33,747 bases of DNA. It comes from an uncultured Pseudobdellovibrionaceae bacterium (GTDB lineage Bacteria > Bdellovibrionota > Bdellovibrionia > Bdellovibrionales > Bdellovibrionaceae). Made by a program: the position numbers and the translations under genes. The notes below the pieces were generated by a model. It worked only from the letters and a program-made list of their open reading frames with translations, was not told the origin of the DNA and ran no database searches. Numbering within the stretch: the first letter of the stretch is position 1; each line of letters opens with the position of its first letter. The stretch is taken from the NCBI GenBank assembly GCA_937900305.1, contig CALCCV010000316.1, forward strand, positions 1 through 33,747. Direction: 5' to 3'. This document shows, in pieces, positions 1 through 8,445 of the stretch.

Positions 1-7
1 AATCAGG

Positions 8-49
8 CGGTCCGATTGTGTGAGACTAGCCGGTCCAAGTATGTGAGAC
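8..49. repeat. Two tandem imperfect 19-bp direct repeats (CGGTCCGATTGTGTGAGAC / CGGTCCAAGTATGTGAGAC), period 23 bp
   Basis: Read directly at 8-26 and 31-49; 16/19 identical; immediately upstream of the first CDS. Confidence 0.75.
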
Positions 50-61
50 GGGACACTCACG

Positions 62-1402
62 ATGCGGGATCTTCACGTATTGGACTTTCTATGGACCTGG
101 AAAGTCGCGGCCACGCCGATGTTGAAGGAAGTGGCCTACAAGGACGAATCTCACTGGTGGGTATACAAGGCCCTTCGAAGACTCAAACAAGAGAAATACA
201 TTCAACATTTACCCAGGGGGAAAAACCTAGATCTTGAGCTTTGGGCGCTCACCAAACTCGGCTTTGAAGTTGTACTCATGGATCGGGATGACCTCGAACA
301 GTACCGGCACCGAGTGCATGCTCCAACCCACGACTATTTGGCAACGTGCCTTCAACTCGGCGACCTGTGGCAGACAAATGTGGATGCTAGGTTTTTGACG
401 GAGCAAATGCTCTCCTCACTGGCCAGCTGGAACTTCCCGCCGCAACTCAAAAAAGTCGAAGGACACATTCCAGATGGTGTCACAATTATTAACGGTAACG
501 TTCGCCAGGCCATCATTGGCTACGAAGTGGATATCAACCTGAAGGAGGAAGAGCGATATCTCGCTGCAACGACATATTACCAAGATGGTTTGAAACCTCA
601 TTTAGTTGTGTGGCTTGTTCGCAATCAATGGATCTCTGAGAAAATCTTTAGTGCCATCGAGCGCAGAAGCTATGGTTTGAAACGAGAGGAGATTGCCAAA
701 TTTCATGTGTTTTGTTTGCTCGATGAATTCAAGAATCTTGCGTGGGGAGCTCCGGTTTTGTCTGGTCCTCTCAAAGGACAGAGTATTCGCAAACTCCATG
801 CAAATCACATTCAAAGTGTGGGCAAAGCCAATGCAAAATTAGGGCAAAGATCGATGACGGAGATTTTCTTTCCGAAATTTAAATCTCCACAGAAATCAAT
901 GGCTTCACTCAATCCATACGATTCACAGCCTCAATTAACACCCTTCGGGTCCAGGGGAGTATCACAATCAATTTTGGTAGACCCTACTAGTCCCAGTACT
1001 TCGCATGAATCTTCGGATTCAAATAATCCATCAAAGGAGGGAATGAATGAACCTGAGTTAATGATCGGTGCGCTTTTCACGATTGTTATTTTATTTAGCG
1101 TTCTAATAAAAGCCATTGAAGCTTTTTTTACTCAGGCAGCTGCCACTTTCACCGCGTTTGGTGTCATGGCCGCGAGCTTTGTCGGAATGTTAATTGGAAT
1201 TGCTAAATTCACTTTTTGGATTGCCGCAATCGGGGCCAGCGTCGCTGCAGCTATCTACTTCAGTTACAGATATTTTCGAATGGTTCGGAGGGCGACAGAT
1301 CTGATCCAGGAGTTTGAGGCGCGCTCAAACGATTTTATTAGGGCTCTGGGCGAGACAACTCTGCCCTTGAATCGAGAGTTAGGGGCGAAGCAAATGCCCT
1401 AA
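62..1402 (+). CDS. Replication-relaxation-like protein (N-terminal wHTH, nuclease-like core) with C-terminal transmembrane segments; C-terminus may be frameshifted
   Basis: 446-aa ORF; wHTH-like N-terminus; HIPDGV...YEVDINLKEEERY...HLVVWLV pattern; hydrophobic stretches near the C-terminus. Confidence 0.6.
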   Translation: MRDLHVLDFLWTWKVAATPMLKEVAYKDESHWWVYKALRRLKQEKYIQHLPRGKNLDLELWALTKLGFEVVLMDRDDLEQYRHRVHAPTHDYLATCLQLGDLWQTNVDARFLTEQMLSSLASWNFPPQLKKVEGHIPDGVTIINGNVRQAIIGYEVDINLKEEERYLAATTYYQDGLKPHLVVWLVRNQWISEKIFSAIERRSYGLKREEIAKFHVFCLLDEFKNLAWGAPVLSGPLKGQSIRKLHANHIQSVGKANAKLGQRSMTEIFFPKFKSPQKSMASLNPYDSQPQLTPFGSRGVSQSILVDPTSPSTSHESSDSNNPSKEGMNEPELMIGALFTIVILFSVLIKAIEAFFTQAAATFTAFGVMAASFVGMLIGIAKFTFWIAAIGASVAAAIYFSYRYFRMVRRATDLIQEFEARSNDFIRALGETTLPLNRELGAKQMP

Positions 1403-1595
1403 GATATCAAGTTAAAGAGGCTCTGTACCGACTCGAGGAAGCCTTGAAAGAACCGGAGGCCGCTCCACCGCCACCACCGACAGAATCGAAAGAAAGCGCT
1501 CCTGTGCAAGATCAAAAACCTGATGAGCCCAACAATGAGAGTGGCGAAAAACCAACAGCAGACACGAATCAGAAATCAGTCCCGGTTGTAAACCT

Positions 1596-1805
1596 TTGCT
1601 GAGGAGTTTCGTGAAGCGTAAATGGATGTGTGACCAAATAAATCGAAAGGAAAAGAGTATCGACGAACAAGAAATGCAGGAAAAGCTTGTAAGTGTCTGG
1701 GAGATATTGCAGTCTTTCAGTCGCCAGCGATCTGTTCTTTCTGCCAAGGTACCCGCCAAATCATCCACAGTGAAGGACTCCAGTTCAAAAAGGAGTGCTT
1801 CATGA
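1596..1805 (+). CDS. Small protein translationally coupled to the serine recombinase
   Basis: 69-aa ORF whose stop overlaps the recombinase start (ATGA at 1802-1805); starts at TTG; no recognised domain. Confidence 0.4.
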   Translation: MLRSFVKRKWMCDQINRKEKSIDEQEMQEKLVSVWEILQSFSRQRSVLSAKVPAKSSTVKDSSSKRSAS

Positions 1806-3616
1806 GTTCGTTATTTAGAATTGGAATCTATGTTAGGGTTTCTACTGAAGAGCAGGCAGAAAACCCTGAAGGTTCAATTAAAAACCAAGAAGAGCGACTA
1901 AAGGAATTCGTGAAAATGAAATCCTTTGTGGCGCCCTTCGGTGAAATCAGAGAGGTCTTCACCGACGCCGGGATTTCAGCCAAGGATACGAATCGCCCGG
2001 CCCTTAAACGGTTGTTGAGTAAAATTGAAAGCAGAGAAATCAATCTGGTCCTGGTTACCGAACTTTCGCGGTTTACCAGGTCCGTTAAAGATTTTTCCAT
2101 TCTCTGGGAGTTTCTGGAGAAGTACGAATGCAAGTTTCTTAGCATCAAAGACAATTTTGACACGAGTACAGCAGCGGGCGAGTTGGTCATGTACATGATG
2201 GCTAACATCGCTCAATTTGAAAGGAAACAAACTGCTGAACGAATCTCTCACGCATTCCAGGCTCGTGCTAAACGGGGTCTTTACAATGGCGGCACTCTTC
2301 CTCTGGGATATGAAATAGACCCACAGCGGACGGGTGGCCTGATTGTGATACCGGACGAAGCTGAGATTGTAAAAACAGTTTTTAATGTATTTCTTCAGGA
2401 GGAAACGCTGGCTAACACCGCCAGGCGTTTAAATGAAATGAACATCGAGTTTTCTCGGACTCCTCGAGGAGGAGGCAAATCCAGGACTGGAATGTTTAGA
2501 ATCGATATGGTCCACAAAATTATCAAGAATAAGACCTACATTGGTGTACGGGTCTTTAAAACCAAAAGTGGCAACGAAGAAACCAAAGGAATTTGGCAAC
2601 CCGTTGTTGATCCTGAAATTTTTCAAAAGGCACAAGAAATGTTAGAAAAGAATCGCTATTGAAAAAGAAGTCACCTTGATCAAAGGTATCCCTACACCCT
2701 GTCTGGAGTTTGTTATTGTCAGTCTTGCGGCGACCGAATGAGTGGCAAATCTGCGCATGGAAAAACGCGCAAGGTTCCTTACTATGAACATGCTTTGGCA
2801 TCCAAACACCAAGCAGCTCTAAAAACAAAGGTTCGTCAATGTGACCCATACCGTATTCGCGCCGAAATCGTTGAGCCTCTGGTTTGGCAGGAGGTGAAAC
2901 GATTCTTATCGAATGAGGATGTGACCCGAAACCTTCTGGCACTAGCAGAACAAATGCGGCCCGAGGACAAAGGCCGATCCGAGGAAGAGCGGGTCGGCAA
3001 AAAGGTTGAGGCATTGAAGAATCAAATGGAGGCATTGGCGGAACGAATTGCTCGTTTGCCTAAGGACGTAGATGAAGGAGTATTCTTGGATCAAATGCGT
3101 AAGCTTCAGGATTCAAAAAAACTAGCTCAGGAGACTTTGATTCAATTGAGGAGCCAGCCACAATTGGACGATGTTATTGCGTACAACGATTTTGTCGCAT
3201 TTACTGCCACCTTTCGCGAAGTGCTTTCCAGCGCCGACAATGCTCCTGAGATTCAGGCTAAAATAATTCGAAAGCTTGTTCATAAAATTGAAATTACGAA
3301 GGAAGGTTTAGAAATACGGTTTTATGTTGGAAAGGAAAAGATTCGTAAAGAACTTGGTAACCACGATATCGCACGGCTGCCAGGGATGGCCGCCGCTGCG
3401 GCCCTCACTTTGAACTCGCATCTAAACCCTATTGCAAACGCCGAGGATCCCGCTGCGGGCACCACCGCCGCCGCCAGCGACGACAATAAAAGCAGGCCCC
3501 TCCCCAAAATCCCTGCGGGGAGTCTTGCACTGCCGAAATTTTTAAAAGAAAAGAGTTCGAAAAGATTGACAGATGGTGGAGGCGGGGGGAGTTTAACCCC
3601 AGTCCCAGAGCTATAA
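1802..3616 (+). pseudogene. Large serine recombinase (resolvase/invertase N-domain, recombinase domain, zinc ribbon, coiled coil) interrupted by an in-frame TGA at 2660-2662
   Basis: RIGIYVRVSTEEQ catalytic N-terminus; the 1802-2662 and 2738-3616 ORFs share a frame; sequence after the TGA reads KRSHLDQRYPYTLSGVCYCQSCGDRMSG, the expected zinc-ribbon continuation. Confidence 0.8.
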
Positions 3617-3945
3617 CTAGCGGAAATTAGTCGATAAATCAAGACTTCTCCGAGTGAAAGCCACAGAAACTGACTACATGCTTAGTCCGTCATTCCGTGG
3701 GCTTGGTGAGGTGAGCTTTTGCGGTGAAACCGCGAGAGAAAAATCCGCAACTCCAAGCGAAGTCAGGTTGCTGGTGACTATGGGACGATGAGTGGGACGG
3801 CTGAGTTCCGACTTTGGCCCGTTAGGGCCGCACAGGTGCCTGTTGGGGCTTAGTCTAAAAGAGAGCCGAAAGCCTCGCTTACGGGCTTTTAGGCGGTTTA
3901 TAGGGCTAAGGTATTGGGGTTGGCCGAGTGTATATGCGATTCGGT
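3574..3945 (-). ncRNA. ssrA: tmRNA (ssrA) 3' portion: CCA end, T-arm, conserved GACTAAGCATGTAGTC, PK2/H5 and tag region; 5' part absent
   Basis: Minus strand reads GGACTGGGGTTAAACTCCCCCCGCCTCCACCA ending at 3574, GACTAAGCATGTAGTC at 3672-3687, and TTAGCCCTATAAACCGCCTAAAAGCC, which aligns by eye with E. coli TTAGCAGCTTAATAACCTGCTTAGAGCC. No TTCGACG-type 5' end found nearby. Confidence 0.8.
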
Positions 3946-3986
3946 GGAAAATGACATTTTGTATTGAAAAATGTCATTTTCCACCG
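3942..3986. promoter_or_regulatory. 19-bp inverted repeat with 7-nt loop made of two tandem dyads (AAAATGACATTTT, AAAATGTCATTTT); probable AbiEi autoregulatory operator
   Basis: CGGTGGAAAATGACATTTT (3942-3960) / AAAATGTCATTTTCCACCG (3968-3986), ending 12 nt before the AbiEi-like start. Confidence 0.75.
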
Positions 3987-3998
3987 CATGCTTAAGGA

Positions 3999-4571
3999 AT
4001 GAATTCACAGCAAGAATCAAAGCTCAAAAAGCTCGGCATTTTTAATCTAACCCAGGCCGAAGAAATGGGTCTCAGCCAGCAAAACCTCTCAAGGCTGGTG
4101 GCTGCACAAAAGCTGAAACGCGTGGGTCACGGAATCTATCTCCATCCCGAGGCCGAGCTTGATCAAGATGTAGGATTTCAAATCGCCTGCGCGAAGTTCG
4201 GACCTGAAGCTGCTATTGGAGGTCTTTCGGCACTCTTTCACTACAACCTCGCGGAGCAAGTTCCCGGGCATGTGTGGGTTATCGTCCCCGCCCAAAAGAG
4301 ATCTAGCATTCACGGCTACAAATTCATCCGAACCAAAACCAAAATGGATCGCGGGATCGTGGATAAAAAGGGATATCGCATCGTCTCGATTGAACGAGCA
4401 ATTCTAGAAGGACTTAAGTACATCACAAAAATTGGTGAACGAACCGCTCTCAAAGCAGCTCGAGATGCACTAGTAAAAAAACAAACAACGGAACTGAAGC
4501 TTGGGAAGGCCGCTAAAGAGCTTGGCCTTGAATCGGTGCTGGCAAAATATCTAGAGGTCATCATCCCATGA
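3999..4571 (+). CDS. AbiEi family antitoxin / transcriptional regulator (type IV TA)
   Basis: 190 aa; N-terminal HTH (EMGLSQQNLSRLVAAQKLKRVGHGIYLHP) and AbiEi core (IGGLSALFHYNLAEQVPGHVWVIVP). Confidence 0.85.
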   Translation: MNSQQESKLKKLGIFNLTQAEEMGLSQQNLSRLVAAQKLKRVGHGIYLHPEAELDQDVGFQIACAKFGPEAAIGGLSALFHYNLAEQVPGHVWVIVPAQKRSSIHGYKFIRTKTKMDRGIVDKKGYRIVSIERAILEGLKYITKIGERTALKAARDALVKKQTTELKLGKAAKELGLESVLAKYLEVIIP

Positions 4572-5416
4572 CAACAAAATCAAAAGGCAGTTCGGTCCGC
4601 CAGAGGCTCACCGATCTCAGTCAAAAAATTCGTGCTCCTTATCAAAATCTTGAAACAGCTTTTATGATCGAACGACTTGTGGCGAGGTTGGTTGCAGATA
4701 AGAAGCTGGGCAAGCACCTCATCTTTAAAGGTGGATTTGTCGGGCTTCGAGTTTATGAATCCCATCGTTATACAGTTGATCTCGATGCCTTGTTGGTGAA
4801 CGCGAAAATCGAGTCCACTTTGGATCTAGCAAAAGAAAAAGCTGAATCGGATTTAGATGATGGAGTCTGGTTCCGATTTGAAGACCAAATCGATCTTGCG
4901 ACTCAAGGAGAATATGGTGGGATTCGTCAAGTCTATCGAGCTGGAATTGGCGAAGTATTAAAAGATCTGAAAAAAGCCCAAGTCGTTCATTTTGATTTGG
5001 GAATTGGCGACCCAGTAACTCCTGGCCCAAGGCAGATGGAAATGCCCACCCTTCTCTCAAAAAACGAAGACATCAGTTGGTCCGTATATCCTGTGGAAAC
5101 AATCATCGCTGAGAAGCTTCATGCACTCATCACCCATGGAAATATCAATTCCCGTTCTAAAGATGTTCATGACCTTTCTGTTTTTCTTCCGACAGCCAAT
5201 GCTAAAATTTTAGCCGAAGCATTGAAGCGATGCTTTGCCTTCAGAAAAACGGAATGGCCTGAGAGCTTTTCTGCTTCCATCAAAAATATCGACACCAAAA
5301 CTCTTGAGAGAGGCTGGCTTAGTGCTATCGCTTCAGTTTCCGAAGCTCCTCAATTCAGCGCTGCATTTAACTCAGTGGTGAACCATCTCACTGAGTTGGA
5401 AAGAAATTTTCCGTGA
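4568..5416 (+). CDS. AbiEii/AbiGii-type nucleotidyltransferase toxin
   Basis: 282 aa; HLIFKGGFVGLRVYESHRYTVDLDALL and VYPVETIIAEKLHAL...RSKDVHDLSVFL motifs; ATGA overlap with the AbiEi gene. Confidence 0.88.
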   Translation: MTTKSKGSSVRQRLTDLSQKIRAPYQNLETAFMIERLVARLVADKKLGKHLIFKGGFVGLRVYESHRYTVDLDALLVNAKIESTLDLAKEKAESDLDDGVWFRFEDQIDLATQGEYGGIRQVYRAGIGEVLKDLKKAQVVHFDLGIGDPVTPGPRQMEMPTLLSKNEDISWSVYPVETIIAEKLHALITHGNINSRSKDVHDLSVFLPTANAKILAEALKRCFAFRKTEWPESFSASIKNIDTKTLERGWLSAIASVSEAPQFSAAFNSVVNHLTELERNFP

Positions 5417-7368
5417 AGGAGTACACTGTGGAGAATGGGTTTAAACTATCGGCAGATCGTAACTTTACCGAGTCAGAGAAAAAATACGTCAATAGAATGG
5501 CGATCCTTCTCGCAGCCGAATCTGCACTCCCTGCTGAGTGGATTGAAGGCATTCTAAAAAAGACATTCCCGCCCGACTTGTCCTTCAAATCCAACGATCC
5601 GGACAAACTGTCGGTTGAGTTTCTTTACCGATTTAAACCATGCCTCTTTGAGGCAATGAAATGGCTTCCAGCCGATGAAGTCGACGAGCTTTTTTCTGAA
5701 GACCTCAATCAGCTGTTGATCATGGAAGAAAATTACGAGTCCCTGATCTCTGAAATCCCACTTCATGATTTTGAGTCACAAGAAAAGCTTTGGCCAAAGT
5801 TTAGAAAGTATCTCGACGACGAAACCCAAAATATCATCGAAACTGGATATCCCAAGAATCTATTCCCCGAAAGTTATTGGCTCCAAGAAGCTTTCACCGA
5901 GAGTTTCGTACCTCGTGACGAAAGAAGGCATCTCAGAGGTAACCTTGATGCCGATCTTACAGAAGCCTGGGCAGAGGGAGGCCGCATTTCCGCCCGATTG
6001 AATCAATTTAATGATGGCTGTATATCTAAAGACTTTTTGGTGAAGCATCTGCATCGAAGTTACGGCATGTCTCAGCGAGAGCTGCTCGAAAAGCCTTGGA
6101 TGATTGGCGCTGACCAGTCTCTGTTCGACCTACGAGAAAGGCTGAAGCAAAGTCTGGCTCCATTCGTAGCAAAACTATACCCCCTGAAGGATCTGCATAA
6201 ATATTTAAAGCAGCATCAAATCGCTGTATCCACGGACTTGGAGTCGAAGGATAAAGAGTTGCGCTCAATTCTTCATTCATTCGCGCAAGATGCATTTCAA
6301 GTTTTCGTGCTCACGCATCGAGGTCTAGATGAGCACAAAACTTTGCATAAAGTATGGGACCTTGTCGCAGCTCTCGATTACAAAGTTCTTGATCTCGTGT
6401 TCAATGGAAGACTTTCTTATTTTGGAGTTGATATCCCGTCTAGCGAGGTAAATCTATATCGCTGGGGGAAGCTCTTAATGGAGAGAATACTTAATGCTGC
6501 CTCTGTCTCTGCCGAACAAGCTCGATCCGAATTTTTAAAATACATTCGTGAAGCTTTGGAGCCGATGCTTTCGGACTTTAGAGATGAAGAAACTGGATAT
6601 ACAGACATTGTCGATTACTCTATCTACCAAGCGATTTATCTTTGCAGCTTGGATTCCGTAATGACGGCTTGTGGAAAATTCGGCAAAGCCAGGGAAGAGA
6701 TGGCAAGACTTCGTTCAGGAGTGAAAAGAGATGCACATGGAGCACTTGAAAACACTTTTGAAAAACTTCGTGTAAGTCGTATCGATTTTTATAAGCAAAC
6801 CTATTTGCGATTGTTGGCGGAAGAAGGAGTCGCCACTCCCGAAGAAAAGCCACAACCTGATCGCAAGATAGGATTCTCCCCAAATTATTCAGAGTATTAT
6901 CCGAGCAATACCAAATTTAAGGTCATTAAATTTGTCTCGGATGAGCGCGCTGAAGCTGTGAGGCTTTTGCACGCGGCTTATCGCAGTGGGTCTCCTAGAG
7001 TTACAATCCCTGAATTGCTTCGACTACTTTTTGGAGTAGATCAGTCGGAAGCCATCATGAAAGAGCACGGTCCGAATGGTTGGCGACTTGAGAGAACTGT
7101 TTTTCGTAGTGAAGACTCGGCGATAAAATATGGAATGATTCGTCGAGGCGAAATGCTCGATGGAATCAGTACATATATGTTGGACTTCTCCTTTGAGCAA
7201 AGTTCGCCGGAAGAGATTCAAGCGGCGCTAGAAAAGCGAAAAGCTGAGAGGGAGCAACGAAAACAAGAACGAGAAGCTAAAGGATCTTTGCCGAAATCAA
7301 AAAAGCCGAAACACAACCATCCCTTTAGAGATCCATTCTCTTCCCAAGGTAAGAAGAAAAAACCCTAA
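5413..7368 (+). CDS. Unrecognised 651-aa protein, third gene of the AbiE-type operon
   Basis: GTG start overlapping the AbiEii stop (GTGA at 5413-5416); one long continuous ORF; Lys/Arg-rich C-terminus; no family recognised. Confidence 0.8.
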   Translation: MKEYTVENGFKLSADRNFTESEKKYVNRMAILLAAESALPAEWIEGILKKTFPPDLSFKSNDPDKLSVEFLYRFKPCLFEAMKWLPADEVDELFSEDLNQLLIMEENYESLISEIPLHDFESQEKLWPKFRKYLDDETQNIIETGYPKNLFPESYWLQEAFTESFVPRDERRHLRGNLDADLTEAWAEGGRISARLNQFNDGCISKDFLVKHLHRSYGMSQRELLEKPWMIGADQSLFDLRERLKQSLAPFVAKLYPLKDLHKYLKQHQIAVSTDLESKDKELRSILHSFAQDAFQVFVLTHRGLDEHKTLHKVWDLVAALDYKVLDLVFNGRLSYFGVDIPSSEVNLYRWGKLLMERILNAASVSAEQARSEFLKYIREALEPMLSDFRDEETGYTDIVDYSIYQAIYLCSLDSVMTACGKFGKAREEMARLRSGVKRDAHGALENTFEKLRVSRIDFYKQTYLRLLAEEGVATPEEKPQPDRKIGFSPNYSEYYPSNTKFKVIKFVSDERAEAVRLLHAAYRSGSPRVTIPELLRLLFGVDQSEAIMKEHGPNGWRLERTVFRSEDSAIKYGMIRRGEMLDGISTYMLDFSFEQSSPEEIQAALEKRKAEREQRKQEREAKGSLPKSKKPKHNHPFRDPFSSQGKKKKP

Positions 7369-7399
7369 AACTACACGCTAAAAGTGCGACTCAATAGAA

Positions 7400-7427
7400 G
7401 GCCTCGAGGAATACTCGGGGCTTTTTT
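7400..7427 (+). terminator. Rho-independent terminator
   Basis: GCCTCGAG-GAATA-CTCGGGGC stem (one G-U) followed by CTTTTTTC, after the 651-aa gene. Confidence 0.7.
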
Positions 7428-7580
7428 CTTTTGGTTTCAACCACTTCCAACTTCAACTGTCTCCATTTAAGACAGTGGAGTTTAAGGCCTGATTCCCGTC
7501 CCAGTCGCTGTCCCAGTCAAAGCCAGAACCTGACTCCAACATGCGCGGCAATTCCGCCTCGCAAAAAAAGGAGTTAGAAA

Positions 7581-8441
7581 ATGGCTACCAAAAAAGAAAC
7601 TAAAGGCTCAGAAAAGCTACAGGCATCTGTAGCTGAAATCCCGGTCAAAATTGAAATCAATTTTGAGAGTGGGCTCATCACGGCTGAGCTGATTAAGGTT
7701 GTCCGTCCATCCGTAGGGAGAATCCAAACTTTACTGAAATCCCAAACACGGACCACTCTGCGAATTGCTGATGAATTGGCTGCCTTGCAAGCTCAGTTTC
7801 ACTCATTTGCAGTAAAAAAGAAATCTACCAAGGAAGAAGCTGATGCGGCTTTCTCGGAGTTCGTTGAGCAAGTCTTCAACTTAAAGGCTTCAAGAGCCAA
7901 AGAGTATGTTCGTGTTGCTAATAAAGAATTAGTGCGAAGCCTTCAGCTTCCCATTTCACATCTTTGTGAGTTGGCCCGTGTTCCTGATGAATCCCTGAAG
8001 GAGCTTTTAGAAGATAACTCTGAAGAAAAGTTGCTTGAACTGAATTTCCGATCAGTTCAAGCCTTGGCAAACAAGTACAACGACAATGCTAGAAATAAAA
8101 AAGAAAATACTGCGGTAAGCACTTCTCAAAAATCTACTGAAAGTCTCGAAGAACCTGGAGATGGTTCATCTCCTAAGCAACTGCCGGTTGGAAATATAGC
8201 TCCTGAGAGAGAGCTTTCAATTCTATTTGAAAAAGAGACTGCAGAGTCATTGAAAGAGCAAGAAAGCTACGGCTCTAACTTGGTAGGCAACACTGCTATG
8301 GCCACGGCCCGGCTCCGCTCTGCTTTTGAGAATTTCACTGAAGCATTCCGTGGCACTCCTCTAACCTTTGAAGCCAAGACCCTCATTGCTGAAATTTCTG
8401 ATTGGAAAGAACAAGAAAAACTTAACCGGAAGAAAGGATAA
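7581..8441 (+). CDS. Island-associated hypothetical protein, upstream partner of a DNA methyltransferase
   Basis: 286-aa ORF; precedes the MTase by about 5 bp; FNLKASRAKEYVRVANKELVRSLQLPISHLCELARVP segment looks like a helical DNA-binding region. Confidence 0.65.
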   Translation: MATKKETKGSEKLQASVAEIPVKIEINFESGLITAELIKVVRPSVGRIQTLLKSQTRTTLRIADELAALQAQFHSFAVKKKSTKEEADAAFSEFVEQVFNLKASRAKEYVRVANKELVRSLQLPISHLCELARVPDESLKELLEDNSEEKLLELNFRSVQALANKYNDNARNKKENTAVSTSQKSTESLEEPGDGSSPKQLPVGNIAPERELSILFEKETAESLKEQESYGSNLVGNTAMATARLRSAFENFTEAFRGTPLTFEAKTLIAEISDWKEQEKLNRKKG

Positions 8442-8445
8442 TTTT

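Noticed and set aside
2556-3035. Minus-strand 159-aa ORF
   Set aside because: Antisense to the recombinase, which has clear domain motifs on the plus strand.
3340-3573. Possible second piece of a permuted (two-piece) tmRNA just downstream of the CCA on the minus strand
   Set aside because: I looked for a GGAGGCG/TTCGACG-type 5' piece and a tag-like reading frame and found neither.
3322-3642. Minus-strand 106-aa ORF
   Set aside because: Antisense to the recombinase C-terminus and across the tmRNA 3' end; low-complexity Pro/Ala/Leu product; better explained by the opposite strand and ssrA.
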